Under the pieces are notes generated by a model. It searched no databases, was not told where the DNA came from, and was given only the letters and a program-made list of their open reading frames with translations. A stretch of 64,000 bases of DNA from Bacteroidota bacterium. GTDB taxonomy: Bacteria; Bacteroidota; Bacteroidia; UKL13-3. The stretch spans positions 62,001 to 126,000 of the forward strand of contig JAIXSO010000020.1 in the NCBI GenBank assembly GCA_027484685.1, in the 5' to 3' direction. A program made the position numbers and the translations under genes. Every line of letters starts with the position of its first letter. The stretch's first letter is position 1. This document shows, piece by piece, positions 1 to 9,177 of this stretch.

Positions 1-842
1 AAGCCAGAAAGCATTTAAATTCAAGTTGGGACTTTTTATCAGGTGTTGACTTTAATTACAATCAATCAAAGTGGATGGATGGAGCGGCAGATAAAGATTA
101 TTCGAATCATCATTTTTACATTAATGCTGGTATTTCTTATAAATTTGCGGCTAAAAAGAATAGAGAATTAATTGATTGGAGTTACAGTGGTTATAATTAT
201 TCTAACCAACCAAAAGAAGTTCCAATAGATAGAATTCCAGTTATTGATAAGCCTAAAGTTGTGGTAGAAGAGCCAAAGGTTGAACCAAAAGTGGAACCTA
301 AGGTAGAACCAAAAGTAGAACCTAAGGTTGAGCCAAAAGTAGAACCTAAGGTAGAACCAAAAGTAGAACCAAAAGTAGAACCTAAGGTAGAACCAAAAGT
401 AGAACCTAAGGTAGAACCAAAAGTAGAACCTAAGGTAGAACCAAAAGTAGAACCTAAGGTTGAGCCAAAAGTAGAGCCAAAGGTAGAACCAAAAGTAGAA
501 CCAAAGGTTGAGCCAAAAGTAGAACCTAAGGTAGAACCAAAAGTAGAACCTAAACCTACTAAAGATGCATTTGAAAATAAAGATGTTGTAACTGAACCTG
601 ATAATACTTATAATGTTGTGGTGGGTTGCTATGGTTTAAGTCATCTAGATTTGGCTATGAAGTATAGAGATTCTATTCGTAAAAAAGGTTATAAAGCTAA
701 TGTTTACAAATCGGTAGGTTCTAAATACTATAGGGTAATGACAACTAGTACAGATGATAAAAAATCTGCATTGAGAATATTAAGACGCTCAAGAGTAGAG
801 ATAGATCCACAATCTTGGTTTTATTTGTACAATAAACAATAA
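1..842 (+). CDS. Outer-membrane protein with PKVE repeat linker and SPOR domain (5' partial)
   Basis: The reading frame is open from base 3 and has no start in the window, so the N-terminus lies upstream; the ATG at 75 is internal. The visible part begins with aromatic-rich, alternating sequence that looks like the end of a membrane beta-barrel (…NAGISYKFAAKK). A linker of 23 tandem Pro-Lys-Val-Glu units follows. The last ~80 residues (from TYNVVVGCYGL to the end) resemble a SPOR domain, which in known proteins binds denuded peptidoglycan glycan. The likely role is an outer-membrane protein whose charged linker spans the periplasm and tethers it to the cell wall. The role is inferred; the repeat and domain order are seen directly. 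A strong terminator follows the stop. Confidence 0.75.
   Translation, partial: ARKHLNSSWDFLSGVDFNYNQSKWMDGAADKDYSNHHFYINAGISYKFAAKKNRELIDWSYSGYNYSNQPKEVPIDRIPVIDKPKVVVEEPKVEPKVEPKVEPKVEPKVEPKVEPKVEPKVEPKVEPKVEPKVEPKVEPKVEPKVEPKVEPKVEPKVEPKVEPKVEPKVEPKVEPKVEPKVEPKPTKDAFENKDVVTEPDNTYNVVVGCYGLSHLDLAMKYRDSIRKKGYKANVYKSVGSKYYRVMTTSTDDKKSALRILRRSRVEIDPQSWFYLYNKQ
273..548 (+). repeat. 23 x 12-bp tandem repeat encoding PKVE
   Basis: The frame reads cca/cct-aaa/aag-gta/gtt/gtg-gaa/gag 23 times without interruption. The units differ only at synonymous third positions, so selection or recent slippage has kept the peptide unchanged. Repeat number changes in steps of four residues and never breaks the frame. 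The linker resembles proline/charge-rich periplasmic spacers such as the TonB Pro-Glu/Pro-Lys region. Confidence 0.95.
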
Positions 843-851
843 TATGTAGAT

Positions 852-875
852 AAAAGCCCCGAAAGGGGCTTTTTC
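852..875 (+). terminator. Rho-independent terminator
   Basis: AAAAGCCCC, a GAAA tetraloop, then GGGGCTTTTT, placed 10 bases after the SPOR-protein stop. It is a GC-rich stem with a stable loop and a T tract. Confidence 0.9.
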
Positions 876-925
876 ATTTATACCTTTATTGTAATTTAGC
901 ATTTTGAAATTAAACACATTTTATA

Positions 926-2308
926 ATGAGAAATATTCTAATAATCTTGGTTTTATTTATTACTAAGTTTACTTCTGCTCAAGTGGTTAAGCCTAGTAAT
1001 AAATCAAATGAAAAGCCAGCTGCCAATGATGGTAACCTTACTTCAAACAAGTATAGTAGATGGTCCATTGCAGGTGGGATTGGTTCTACTTATACAGTTT
1101 TTGATATAGATCAAGATCAATTAAATCCAATTTATTGTTTAGGATTAAGATACTCAGTTGGACATATTGTTTCGTTAAGATTACAAGGTTTATATGGAAC
1201 TTACTCAGGTAAAAATAATCAAGGCTTGAAAAAAGATTATGGCTACGCAAACAATATTGGTCAAGTTGGTTTTCATATAATGGGTAATTTTGGCGGATTG
1301 AATTTCAGGAAAAAAAATCCTAATACAATATTTTATGCTTTTACAGGATTCACTTTAACATTTAGTGATGGAGTAAGAGATAAAAATATTTCTGATAAAG
1401 GCGCCAGAACCTATGCTGGAGTTGATTATACTATTCCTATTGGAATTGGAGCTAAATACAAACTAAATAATATGTTTGATATTGGCTTAGAAGGTGTGGT
1501 TAATTTAGCAAGAACAGACATGTATGATCTTTATGATCCGACCCCAAACCAAGGCTTTCCTGATATGTTTGGTTCGTTTAATATTTCGGTAGGATACAAT
1601 TTTACTGGAAACACTAGAACTCAACATCTAGATTGGGCCAATCCAATGGCTGTTATTTACGATGATTTAGTAAAAAAAGCTAATAAATCGGCCGAAGCTA
1701 TTAAAAATGATGGCGATAAAGATGGAATTCCAGATTATTTAGATTTGGAGCCAACTACCAAGCCGGGTTACAAAGTTGATGTTAAAGGTGTTACTTTAGA
1801 TAGTGATGTGGACGGAATTCCTGATACTGATGATCCTGATCCATACGGATTTAATCAAATGTTGAGCATTTATTATCCTGCAGAAAACTTTAAGGGAAAA
1901 TCTTCTGTTGACGTGATGCAGTTTTCTGATTCAATTCCTGAAGGAGATTTTATTACTTTATCATCTGAAGGTTACGGACTGCCAATAATTACTTTTGAAC
2001 CCAATAAATATGATATACATGTAGAGCAATATCCTCTATTACAGCAGATTGCTAGAATCATGGCTATCGATACAACTGTAGCAGTAGCTGTTATTGGCCA
2101 TGCTGATGAAAATAAGCCTGATATGACACAGTTTAATGTTGCTGAAAAACGCGCTTTAGCAGTAAAACGTAAACTAATGAAAATTTTCGAAATCAGTGAC
2201 GATAGAATTTTAGTGTTTAGTGAAAGAGATCCTTTTGTAAGAAAATACAAAATGCAAACTGAAGGTTTAGATAGAAAAGTAGAATTTAGACTTATTAGAA
2301 AACAATAA
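926..2308 (+). CDS. OmpA-family outer-membrane protein with thrombospondin type-3-like linker
   Basis: 460 residues. An N-terminal signal peptide (MRNILIILVLFITKFTSAQ) leads into a ~200-residue beta-barrel-like region (…GGIGSTYTVF, GFHIMGNFGG, GSFNISVGYNF). A calcium-binding-like Asp-rich linker follows (DGDKDGIPDYLD and DSDVDGIPDTDDPDP, about residues 262-305), typical of thrombospondin type-3 repeats. The C-terminus is an OmpA-like peptidoglycan-binding domain (…FEPNKYDIHVEQYPLLQQIA… VIGHADENKPD… LAVKRKLMK…). The expected role is to anchor the outer membrane to peptidoglycan, a theme shared with the SPOR protein upstream. The gene is bounded by terminators on both sides, so it is probably monocistronic. 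Confidence 0.85.
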   Translation: MRNILIILVLFITKFTSAQVVKPSNKSNEKPAANDGNLTSNKYSRWSIAGGIGSTYTVFDIDQDQLNPIYCLGLRYSVGHIVSLRLQGLYGTYSGKNNQGLKKDYGYANNIGQVGFHIMGNFGGLNFRKKNPNTIFYAFTGFTLTFSDGVRDKNISDKGARTYAGVDYTIPIGIGAKYKLNNMFDIGLEGVVNLARTDMYDLYDPTPNQGFPDMFGSFNISVGYNFTGNTRTQHLDWANPMAVIYDDLVKKANKSAEAIKNDGDKDGIPDYLDLEPTTKPGYKVDVKGVTLDSDVDGIPDTDDPDPYGFNQMLSIYYPAENFKGKSSVDVMQFSDSIPEGDFITLSSEGYGLPIITFEPNKYDIHVEQYPLLQQIARIMAIDTTVAVAVIGHADENKPDMTQFNVAEKRALAVKRKLMKIFEISDDRILVFSERDPFVRKYKMQTEGLDRKVEFRLIRKQ

Positions 2309-2330
2309 TTAAACTTATTTATTATTATAG

Positions 2331-2364
2331 AAAGAGGTTCCAAGTTATTGTGAACCTCTTTTTT
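2331..2364 (+). terminator. Rho-independent terminator
   Basis: A 10-bp stem AAAGAGGTTC / GAACCTCTTT with a ~12-base loop and a run of T, directly after the OmpA-family gene. Confidence 0.85.
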
Positions 2365-2434
2365 ATTTTAACCTAAAAATACATTTTGTAATTTGTGGTA
2401 AAATAACCCAAATTTGCATTGCAAAAAAACACTA

Positions 2435-3043
2435 ATGGCAGTATATAAATTTAAATTAACTTTTGAAGATTACGAAGATTCATATCGCGTAATAGAAATT
2501 AAATCGAATCAAACTTTTCTGGATTTTCATAAAATTATTTTAGAATCAATTGGTTTTGATGAAAAACAGTTGGCTTCGTTTTACATGAGTAATGATACTT
2601 GGCGCAAAGAACAAGAAATTACTTTAGAAGATATGACAGATGATCCGGAAAATCCAATTCCAGAAATGAAAACTGCTAAATTGAGTCAATTTGTAAACGA
2701 CCCTCACCAAAAAATTATTTACGTTTATGATTTTATGGCCATGTGGACTATGCATTTAGAATTGTTTGGAATTGAAATAAAAGAAAATCCTAAATTTACT
2801 TACCCTAGAATTGGCAAATCTGTTGGATTAGCACCAAAGCAATATGATAAAGTACAACGTTTTGGGTTGGTTGATGATAATGAGTTTGATGAAATCACAA
2901 AAAATTATTTAGATAAAACTGAGGATACAGGAGGAGAAATTAGTGATGACGAAGCGGATGAATTTGGCTTTTTTTCCAAAGATTCGGATAGTGGCGAAGA
3001 TGATGCTGCTATTGAGCCAATTGGTGGTTTTGACGAATACTAA
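2435..3043 (+). CDS. Plasmid pRiA4b ORF-3-like protein
   Basis: 202 residues from the ATG at 2435 (MAVYKFKLTF). A TTG seven codons upstream is in frame, but the conserved fold begins at the ATG. The N-terminal ~125 residues (FKLTFEDYEDSYRVIEI… FHKIILESIGFDEKQLASFYMSNDTW…) match the pattern of the pRiA4b ORF-3 / IS1096 passenger-like family. Members are widespread and have no firmly assigned biochemical role. The last ~50 residues are very acidic (GEISDDEADEFG… DSGEDDAAIEP), a common tail in this phylum. No partner genes point to a function, and a terminator follows. Confidence 0.65.
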   Translation: MAVYKFKLTFEDYEDSYRVIEIKSNQTFLDFHKIILESIGFDEKQLASFYMSNDTWRKEQEITLEDMTDDPENPIPEMKTAKLSQFVNDPHQKIIYVYDFMAMWTMHLELFGIEIKENPKFTYPRIGKSVGLAPKQYDKVQRFGLVDDNEFDEITKNYLDKTEDTGGEISDDEADEFGFFSKDSDSGEDDAAIEPIGGFDEY

Positions 3044-3068
3044 TTTATTTCAACTAATTTATATATTT

Positions 3069-3103
3069 AAAATGCAGGTTTAGCTTTAAACTTGCATTTT
3101 TTG
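3069..3103 (+). terminator. Rho-independent terminator
   Basis: AAAATGCAGGTTTA pairs with TTAAACTTGCATTTT (one G-U pair) around a 2-3 base loop, followed by TTTTTTG. It lies 25 bases after the stop. Confidence 0.8.
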
Positions 3104-3165
3104 TTTACTAATATTTATAAAAAAAATCTAATCAACAAGCTTATTACTAAATAATTATAAAATAT

Positions 3166-3936
3166 ATGATATTGAATTTAAAACGTCCGTTGGTAATTTT
3201 TGATTTGGAAACTACTGGAATAAGCATTTCTACAGATAGAATTATTGAAATGGCTACAATAAAAATTGATGTAGATGGTAAAGAAGAGGTAAGAACTCAA
3301 CGATTTAATCCAACAATGCCAATTCCTGCTGAAGCATCTGCCATACATGGTATTTTTGATGAAGATGTAGCTGATAAACCAACCTTTGCCGAAAAAGCAA
3401 AAGAATATGCCGAATATTTTAAAGGCTGCGATTTTGGTGGATTTAATTCTAATAAATTTGATTTTCCAATGCTGGTAGAAGAAATGCTAAGAGCAAATGT
3501 GGAGTTTGAAACTGAAGGACGCAAATTTGTGGATGTACAACGTATTTTTCATCAAATGGAGCAACGAACATTAAGCGCGGCCTACAAATTTTATTGCGAT
3601 AAAACTTTAGAAAATGCGCATAGTGCTGAAGCTGATACTATTGCTACTTACGAAGTGTTAAAAGCTCAAATTGAGCGTTATAAAGAAATTGGGAACGATA
3701 TGGAATCGTTACATAAAATAAGTGGACAATCAAATTTGGTAGATTTGGCCGGAAGAATTGTACTGAACGATAAAGGTCAAGAAGTATTTAATTTTGGAAA
3801 ACACAAAGGTAAAATGGTTAGCTATGTTTTTAAAAATGAGCCAGGTTATTACCAATGGATGATGGATAGCGATTTTTCGCTAGATACCAAACGCAAATTG
3901 ACCAAAATAAAAATGCAAGGTTTTGGTACCAAGTAA
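3166..3936 (+). CDS. DEDDh 3'-5' exonuclease (DnaQ / Pol III epsilon-like) with ExoX-type C-terminus
   Basis: 256 residues. The ExoI motif IFDLETTG places the metal-binding Asp13 and Glu15; the middle Asp motif lies in NSNKFDFPMLVEE; the ExoIII motif HSAEADTIATYEV supplies His and Asp, giving the DEDDh set. A short C-terminal segment (FNFGKHKGKMVSYVFKNEPGYYQWMM) matches the small domain attached to exodeoxyribonuclease X-like proteins. It should remove nucleotides from 3' DNA ends during repair or proofreading. It stands apart from any polymerase gene, so it is more likely a repair exonuclease than the replicative epsilon subunit. Confidence 0.85.
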   Translation: MILNLKRPLVIFDLETTGISISTDRIIEMATIKIDVDGKEEVRTQRFNPTMPIPAEASAIHGIFDEDVADKPTFAEKAKEYAEYFKGCDFGGFNSNKFDFPMLVEEMLRANVEFETEGRKFVDVQRIFHQMEQRTLSAAYKFYCDKTLENAHSAEADTIATYEVLKAQIERYKEIGNDMESLHKISGQSNLVDLAGRIVLNDKGQEVFNFGKHKGKMVSYVFKNEPGYYQWMMDSDFSLDTKRKLTKIKMQGFGTK

Positions 3937-3991
3937 TTTTAGCAACTGAATTTAAAGCTAAGTTCTAGCAGCTTTAGGCTAGGCAGAATAA

Positions 3992-5206
3992 ATGACAAAA
4001 ACAGAAAGAATCATGTTGTTTACATTGGCCTCAATCAATTTTGTAAATATCATGGATTTTATGATAATGATGCCTTTAGGGCCTAATTTGATTAAGACAT
4101 TTAATATTACAGCATCCGATTTTGGAATTTTGGTTTCATCGTATTCCATCAGCGCTTTTATTTCTGGTATTGTTACCACTTTTATTATTAATAAATTTGA
4201 GCGTAAAGATTATTTAATGCGCATATTTATTGGTTTTTTAATTGGAACTTTTGCTTGTGGTTTAGCACCAACATATCAAACATTATTGATTGCAAGATTT
4301 GCTACTGGATTATTTGGTGGCGTTTTAGGAGCCATTATTTTGGCTATTGTAAGCGATGCAATTCCATTTGAAAGAAGAGGTCAAGCTATGGGCATAATTA
4401 TGGCCGCTTTTAGTTTGGCTTCGGTTTTAGGTGTTCCATTTGGAATTTTTATAGCAACCCATACCAAACAATATAATTTTTTAGGATGGCACGCACCTTT
4501 TTTATTTTTGGCAATTTTGGGTATACCAGTTTATTTTTTGGTTCGGAAATTTGTTCCAAGGCAAACCGCTGCGGTGCAATTGGCTGCCAAACAGATGGAC
4601 GTAGGTAAAAATATTGAAGCCATATTCACCAATATAAATAACCTTTTAGCTTTGCTTTTTGGTGTGGTAATGATGATGGGACATTTTTGTATTATTCCAT
4701 TTTTAAGTCCATATATGGTTAGTAATGTGGGTTTACTCGAAGAGGATTTGCCATTAATTTATTTAGTTGGTGGAGGATTATCCATTTTTACATCTCCATT
4801 AATTGGTAAATTAGCCGATAGGTTTGGCAAGTTATTAGTTTTTGTTGCCTTAGCACTTTTATACATTATTCCTGTTTATTTAATCACCAATTTAGCACCT
4901 CAACCGCTGTTTATGGTTTTAACTATTTCAGGCATATTTTTTATTTTTTCTGGTAGATTTATTCCAATGCAAGCCATGGTTACTGGCGCTGTAGATCCTA
5001 AAATCAGGGCTAGTTTTATGAGTTTCAATAGTTCAATTCAACAATTAGCTAATGGTGTTTCAGCTTTTTTAGCTGGTTTGGTGGTTACTACTGTTGACGG
5101 TAAATTAGTCCATTACAATTTATTAGGTTATTTTAGTATTGGAATGGCTTTATTAAGTATTTTTATAGCATCAAAATTACGTTCTTCAAATGGAAGCAAA
5201 TTTTAA
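3992..5206 (+). CDS. Major facilitator superfamily transporter
   Basis: 404 residues with about 12 hydrophobic helices. MFS-like loop motifs are visible: RRGQAMGIIMAAFSLASVLG in the first half and GKLADRFGK between the halves. The overall pattern resembles drug:H+ antiporters or sugar-efflux permeases, but the substrate cannot be read from sequence. The 3' end overlaps the start of the L-2-hydroxyglutarate oxidase gene by 17 bases, so the two are likely co-translated. The overlap does not by itself show a shared substrate. Confidence 0.85.
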   Translation: MTKTERIMLFTLASINFVNIMDFMIMMPLGPNLIKTFNITASDFGILVSSYSISAFISGIVTTFIINKFERKDYLMRIFIGFLIGTFACGLAPTYQTLLIARFATGLFGGVLGAIILAIVSDAIPFERRGQAMGIIMAAFSLASVLGVPFGIFIATHTKQYNFLGWHAPFLFLAILGIPVYFLVRKFVPRQTAAVQLAAKQMDVGKNIEAIFTNINNLLALLFGVVMMMGHFCIIPFLSPYMVSNVGLLEEDLPLIYLVGGGLSIFTSPLIGKLADRFGKLLVFVALALLYIIPVYLITNLAPQPLFMVLTISGIFFIFSGRFIPMQAMVTGAVDPKIRASFMSFNSSIQQLANGVSAFLAGLVVTTVDGKLVHYNLLGYFSIGMALLSIFIASKLRSSNGSKF

Positions 5207-6398
5207 ATACGATTTTATTATTATTGGTGGTGGAATAGTTGGTTTAGCTACTGCCTATCAATTATTGCAAAAAAATAATGGTTTAAAAATAGCCATTTTA
5301 GAAAAAGAAAATCATGTAGCTGCCCACCAAACTGGTCACAATAGTGGTGTTATACATTCAGGATTATACTATAAGCCAGGTAGTTTAAAAGCAAAAAATT
5401 GTTTGCAAGGTTATCAAATGCTCATTAATTTTTGTGATGAAAATAACATAAAATACGATTTATGTGGCAAGTTAGTAGTAGCAAGTGATGAAAGTGAAAT
5501 TCCTGAACTTGATAAACTTTTTCAACGAGGTTTAGAAAATGGTTTAGTAAAAAATACCATTATTGAGCAAGATAGAATTAAAGAGTTTGAACCTAATTTG
5601 CGCGGGGTAAAAGCCATTCATGTGCCTTATACTGGAATAATTGATTACAGCGAAGTTTGTATAAAATTAGCTGAAAATATTAAAGAGTTAGGTGCTGATA
5701 TTTTTCTTGGTCACCAAGTTGAAAAAATTGAAAACTACACCAATTATGTAGTAATTAGCACCAGTCAAAAAGAGTTTGAAGCTGCGCAATACATAAACTG
5801 TGCAGGATTATATAGCGATAAAGTTGCTGCTTTAACCAATAAAGAAATCGATACTCGAATAATTCCTTTTAGAGGTGAATATTATATGTTGAAGCCAGAA
5901 AAAAGAGCATTGATAAAGAACTTAATTTACCCAGTACCTGATCCAAATTTCCCATTTTTGGGTGTTCATTTTACACGCATGATTGATGGTGGAGTAGAGG
6001 CAGGTCCAAATGCAGTATTTGCTTTTAAACGTGAAGGCTACCATAAAAGCGATTTTGACTTTAACGAAACAATGGAAAGTTTGGCTTGGCCTGGTTTTAG
6101 AAAAGTAGCTGTAAAATACTGGAAAACAGGTTTAGGTGAGTTTTACCGCTCGTTTAGTAAAACTGCATTTACCAAGGCTTTACAAAAATTAGTTCCAAGT
6201 ATTCAGGAAGATGATTTGGTACCAGCCGAAGCTGGTGTGCGCGCTCAAGCTTGTGATAAATTTGGTGGATTATTAGATGATTTTAAAATAATAGAAGAAC
6301 CAAACGCTATTCATATTTTAAATGCACCGAGCCCTGCCGCTACTAGCAGTTTAAGCATTGGTAAAACCATTGCCGAAATGGCTTTGGCTAGGCTATAA
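5190..6398 (+). CDS. lhgO: L-2-hydroxyglutarate oxidase / dehydrogenase
   Basis: 402 residues, the usual length for LhgO. The FAD-binding Rossmann motif IIIGGGIVGLATAYQLL is at residues 11-27, followed by the family signature HNSGVIHSGLYYKPGSLKAKNC. The C-terminus (AGVRAQACDKFGGLLDDF… NAPSPAATSSLSIGKTIAEMA) also matches this DAO-family branch. Known members oxidise L-2-hydroxyglutarate to 2-oxoglutarate, clearing a side product of malate and lactate dehydrogenases. The start ATG lies inside the upstream MFS gene; no later Met precedes the FAD motif, so the 17-base overlap is real. It converges tail to tail with the YheT-like gene, with no gap. Confidence 0.88.
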   Translation: MEANFKYDFIIIGGGIVGLATAYQLLQKNNGLKIAILEKENHVAAHQTGHNSGVIHSGLYYKPGSLKAKNCLQGYQMLINFCDENNIKYDLCGKLVVASDESEIPELDKLFQRGLENGLVKNTIIEQDRIKEFEPNLRGVKAIHVPYTGIIDYSEVCIKLAENIKELGADIFLGHQVEKIENYTNYVVISTSQKEFEAAQYINCAGLYSDKVAALTNKEIDTRIIPFRGEYYMLKPEKRALIKNLIYPVPDPNFPFLGVHFTRMIDGGVEAGPNAVFAFKREGYHKSDFDFNETMESLAWPGFRKVAVKYWKTGLGEFYRSFSKTAFTKALQKLVPSIQEDDLVPAEAGVRAQACDKFGGLLDDFKIIEEPNAIHILNAPSPAATSSLSIGKTIAEMALARL

Positions 6399-7370
6399 TT
6401 AATTAATAATCATATTATTCTTAATAAACTGACTAGCAATTAATTCTGAATAATAGTTTCCGTTAATTTTATCAAACGCAAAACCTACATGCCCACCAAA
6501 TTGGGGTGTTTCTAAATGAAAATAAGGATGGTTTTTGGCTATACTATTTGGAAAACAAGTGGGAGCTAAAAATGGATCGTTTTGAGCATTAACTAAAAGG
6601 GTTGGAATTTTTATATTATCTAAAAATTGTAAAGAATTGCATTGTTGGTAATAATGTTGCGCATTTTCAAACCCGTGAATTTTTGCTGTAAATCGGGTAT
6701 CCCAATCATCAAAAGTGGTAATTTTTTCTAGCCCTTTTATGTTTATTTGGTTTGGAAACAAAATGGACTTTTCAATCAATTTACGGTTCAAACTGTTTAA
6801 AAACCTAGTCATATAAACTTTATTCCAAGTTTGGCTAAGCGTTTTAGAACTTGCAGCCAAATCAACAGGAACCGAAAATGCAAAGGCCGATTTAATTTTA
6901 TCGAGAATTTTATCGCCATTTTCGCCTAAATATTTTAGCAATACATTTCCTCCTAAACTAAAACCACCTAAAGCTATATTTTTATACAAATAATTACTTT
7001 CAATATAATTTATTATCAATTCTATATCATCACTTTTCCCGCTATGATAACTGGTAATTAAGCGATTATTTTCGCCACTACAACTTCTGAAATTTACTGC
7101 ACAAATGTCAAAATTTTGAGCACTAAAATAGTTGGCAAAACCTTTAATATATTGTGATTGTGAGCTTCCTTCTAAGCCATGAAACAAAATTAATAAGTTA
7201 TTGCTGTTATTTTGTATCCAATCAATATCCATAAAATCACCATCTGCAAGTTCCAATCTTTGGCGTTTGTAATGCACGTTCACTTTGCGAAATAAGGCAG
7301 GTAGAATAGTTTCTAAATGTTTGTTTTTTATCCATTTGTTTCCATTGAACGAACTTTTTATAATTGGCAT
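6399..7370 (-). CDS. YheT-family alpha/beta hydrolase
   Basis: 323 residues. The start MPIIKSSFNGNKWIKNKHLETILPALFR is the usual N-terminus of the YheT/ABHD1-3 group. The oxyanion-side motif is LLILFHGLEGSSQSQYIKGF; the nucleophile elbow is GGFSLGGNVLLKYLGE (GxSxG); the acid is in NAQNDPFLAP and the catalytic His in GGHVGF. These enzymes are esterase-like, with acyl-lipid activity shown for eukaryotic relatives; the bacterial substrate is unknown. There is no signal peptide, so it is cytoplasmic. Its stop directly abuts the lhgO stop. Confidence 0.85.
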   Translation of the reverse strand: MPIIKSSFNGNKWIKNKHLETILPALFRKVNVHYKRQRLELADGDFMDIDWIQNNSNNLLILFHGLEGSSQSQYIKGFANYFSAQNFDICAVNFRSCSGENNRLITSYHSGKSDDIELIINYIESNYLYKNIALGGFSLGGNVLLKYLGENGDKILDKIKSAFAFSVPVDLAASSKTLSQTWNKVYMTRFLNSLNRKLIEKSILFPNQINIKGLEKITTFDDWDTRFTAKIHGFENAQHYYQQCNSLQFLDNIKIPTLLVNAQNDPFLAPTCFPNSIAKNHPYFHLETPQFGGHVGFAFDKINGNYYSELIASQFIKNNMIIN

Positions 7371-7532
7371 TTGTTATTTTTGATTGTAAAAACGAAAGTA
7401 GTTATTAATACTTTATCTCAATAAAAATTAATAACTTATTTTACCTAAAACCCAACAAACCTAATTTTACGTAGTTTTATATAAACTGTAATTTTGTTTA
7501 AGATAAAATTGTTATTCTTGCTTTAAGGAAAA

Positions 7533-8225
7533 ATGAAGAAAACAATATTTTTTATATTAATAGTGCTTTATGTTAATAATTTACAAGCGCAGTTAAAAGA
7601 GCCAAGATGGTCAATTTATGGAAATGCAGGATTACCGTTACTTAATAATTTTGATTTTAAGCCCACCATTGGTGCCTTTGGCGATTTGGGAATTAAATAC
7701 AATATTGTTGGTGGATTGTCTATTATGGTAGATGGAAATTCAACTTTTTTTAAGAAACAAATCAACTTTAACTATTTGGTGGCCAATTATTTTACACAAG
7801 TTATGGGTGTTGGAGTAAATTTATTATACGAGTTTGAGACTTCTCCTAAATGGCATATTGGTATTGGCGGAGGTTATAATTATGGCATTTTTACAGGAAG
7901 GGCGTTTGCTCCAGATTTAGCCGAGTATTTTAACCAAACCGGATTAACTAAATTTAAATTTACCGAAAATACTTCAAGCATAAAAGGAATGGTAAATATT
8001 AGAAGATATTTAACAAAATATTTTGATGCTCAATTAGGCGTGAGTTATTATGCCACTCAAAGTCCATATTTAGATATGTATGCTCCTGTTAACGATAAAA
8101 GAAACGATAATTATGCTATGGTTTATGGAGGTTTGTTAATAAAATTAAATCTTTGTTCCTCCAATTCAGGTGGCGCAGGCAAAAAGGGTTCTAAACGACT
8201 TGCTTGCCCAAACGTAAATTTTTAA
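7533..8225 (+). CDS. Small outer-membrane beta-barrel protein
   Basis: 230 residues with a signal peptide (MKKTIFFILIVLYVNNLQAQ). Alternating aromatic/glycine strands follow (…WSIYGNAGLPLL…, GIKYNIVGGLSIMVDG…, KWHIGIGGGYNYGIFTG…, YAMVYGGLLIKLNL), as in 8-stranded porin-like barrels of this phylum. The C-terminal ~25 residues (CSSNSGGAGKKGSKRLACPNVNF) are unlike a barrel: Cys-, Ser- and Lys-rich, and possibly surface-exposed. The specific function is unknown. Confidence 0.65.
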   Translation: MKKTIFFILIVLYVNNLQAQLKEPRWSIYGNAGLPLLNNFDFKPTIGAFGDLGIKYNIVGGLSIMVDGNSTFFKKQINFNYLVANYFTQVMGVGVNLLYEFETSPKWHIGIGGGYNYGIFTGRAFAPDLAEYFNQTGLTKFKFTENTSSIKGMVNIRRYLTKYFDAQLGVSYYATQSPYLDMYAPVNDKRNDNYAMVYGGLLIKLNLCSSNSGGAGKKGSKRLACPNVNF

Positions 8226-8336
8226 ATACTTGGGTTATTGTTCATTTTTTTTATAATAATCATGTCATGTGTTTATTTTGTTATTTTATTATATTTTGCC
8301 ATACTTTTTTAACAAGACTAATTAACAAAAAACAAT

Positions 8337-9122
8337 ATGGATTTTAAGGTAAGAACATTAGCAGAAGTAGCAGCCAATGGAGAAGATGTAGATGTGCTTT
8401 TTTGGGTAGGCTGCGCAGGTAGTTTTGATGAACGTGCACAGAAAATTACCAAAGCTGTGGCTAAACTTTTACACCAAGCTAATGTTAAATTTGCTATACT
8501 AGGAACCGAAGAAGCATGTACTGGCGATCCTGCAAAGCGTGCTGGAAATGAGTTTTTGTTTCAAATGCTTGCCATGCAAAATATTACTACCATGAATGCC
8601 TATGGAGTAAAAAAAATAGTTACTGCTTGCCCTCATTGTTTCAATACTTTAAAGAACGAATATCCTCAATTAGGTGGCAGTTATGAGGTGGTGCATCATA
8701 CCGAGTTAATTAACGAACTTTTAGAAAAAGGAAAATTAAGTATTCAAGGTGGTGCTTTTAAGGGGAAACGAATTACTTACCACGATAGTTGCTACTTAGG
8801 CAGAGCCAATAATATTTACGAAGCACCACGCCAAGTTATTGAAAAATTGGATGCTGAGTTAGTAGAAATGAAACGTGCTAAAGCCAATGGTTTATGCTGC
8901 GGAGCTGGTGGAGCACAAATGTTTAAAGATGCTGAAACTGGCAAAAAGGAAGTGAATATAGAACGTGCTGATGATATGTTGGAATCAAAAGCCAATATTG
9001 TAGCTGCTGCTTGTCCGTTTTGTATGACCATGTTGCGCGATGGAATCAAACACAATAATAAAGAAGAAGAAGTTCAAGTGCTTGATGTAGCTGAATTAAT
9101 AGCTAACGCAATGGATTTATAG
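8337..9122 (+). CDS. CCG-domain (Fe-S)-binding oxidoreductase subunit
   Basis: 261 residues with two cysteine-rich CCG-type modules. The first has VGCAGSFDERAQK and ACPHCFNTLKNEYP; the second has DSCYLGRANNIY, GLCCGAGGAQMF and AACPFCMTML. This is the layout of heterodisulfide reductase subunit B, GlpC and LutA-like proteins, where the CCG cysteines bind an unusual [4Fe-4S] cluster or mediate thiol redox chemistry. In related genomes such a protein usually follows a larger ferredoxin-like partner, but here the upstream gene is a beta-barrel protein. The partner must be elsewhere or absent. The electron donor and substrate are unknown. Confidence 0.8.
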   Translation: MDFKVRTLAEVAANGEDVDVLFWVGCAGSFDERAQKITKAVAKLLHQANVKFAILGTEEACTGDPAKRAGNEFLFQMLAMQNITTMNAYGVKKIVTACPHCFNTLKNEYPQLGGSYEVVHHTELINELLEKGKLSIQGGAFKGKRITYHDSCYLGRANNIYEAPRQVIEKLDAELVEMKRAKANGLCCGAGGAQMFKDAETGKKEVNIERADDMLESKANIVAAACPFCMTMLRDGIKHNNKEEEVQVLDVAELIANAMDL

Positions 9123-9177
9123 TTGGTTTTTGGTTGATTGGTTGATAAGATAATTGGGTATTTAATTAAGTATAAAA

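Noticed and set aside
1972-2343. Minus-strand ORF of 123 codons
   Set aside because: Fully inside the OmpA-domain gene and its terminator; frame-shadow composition.
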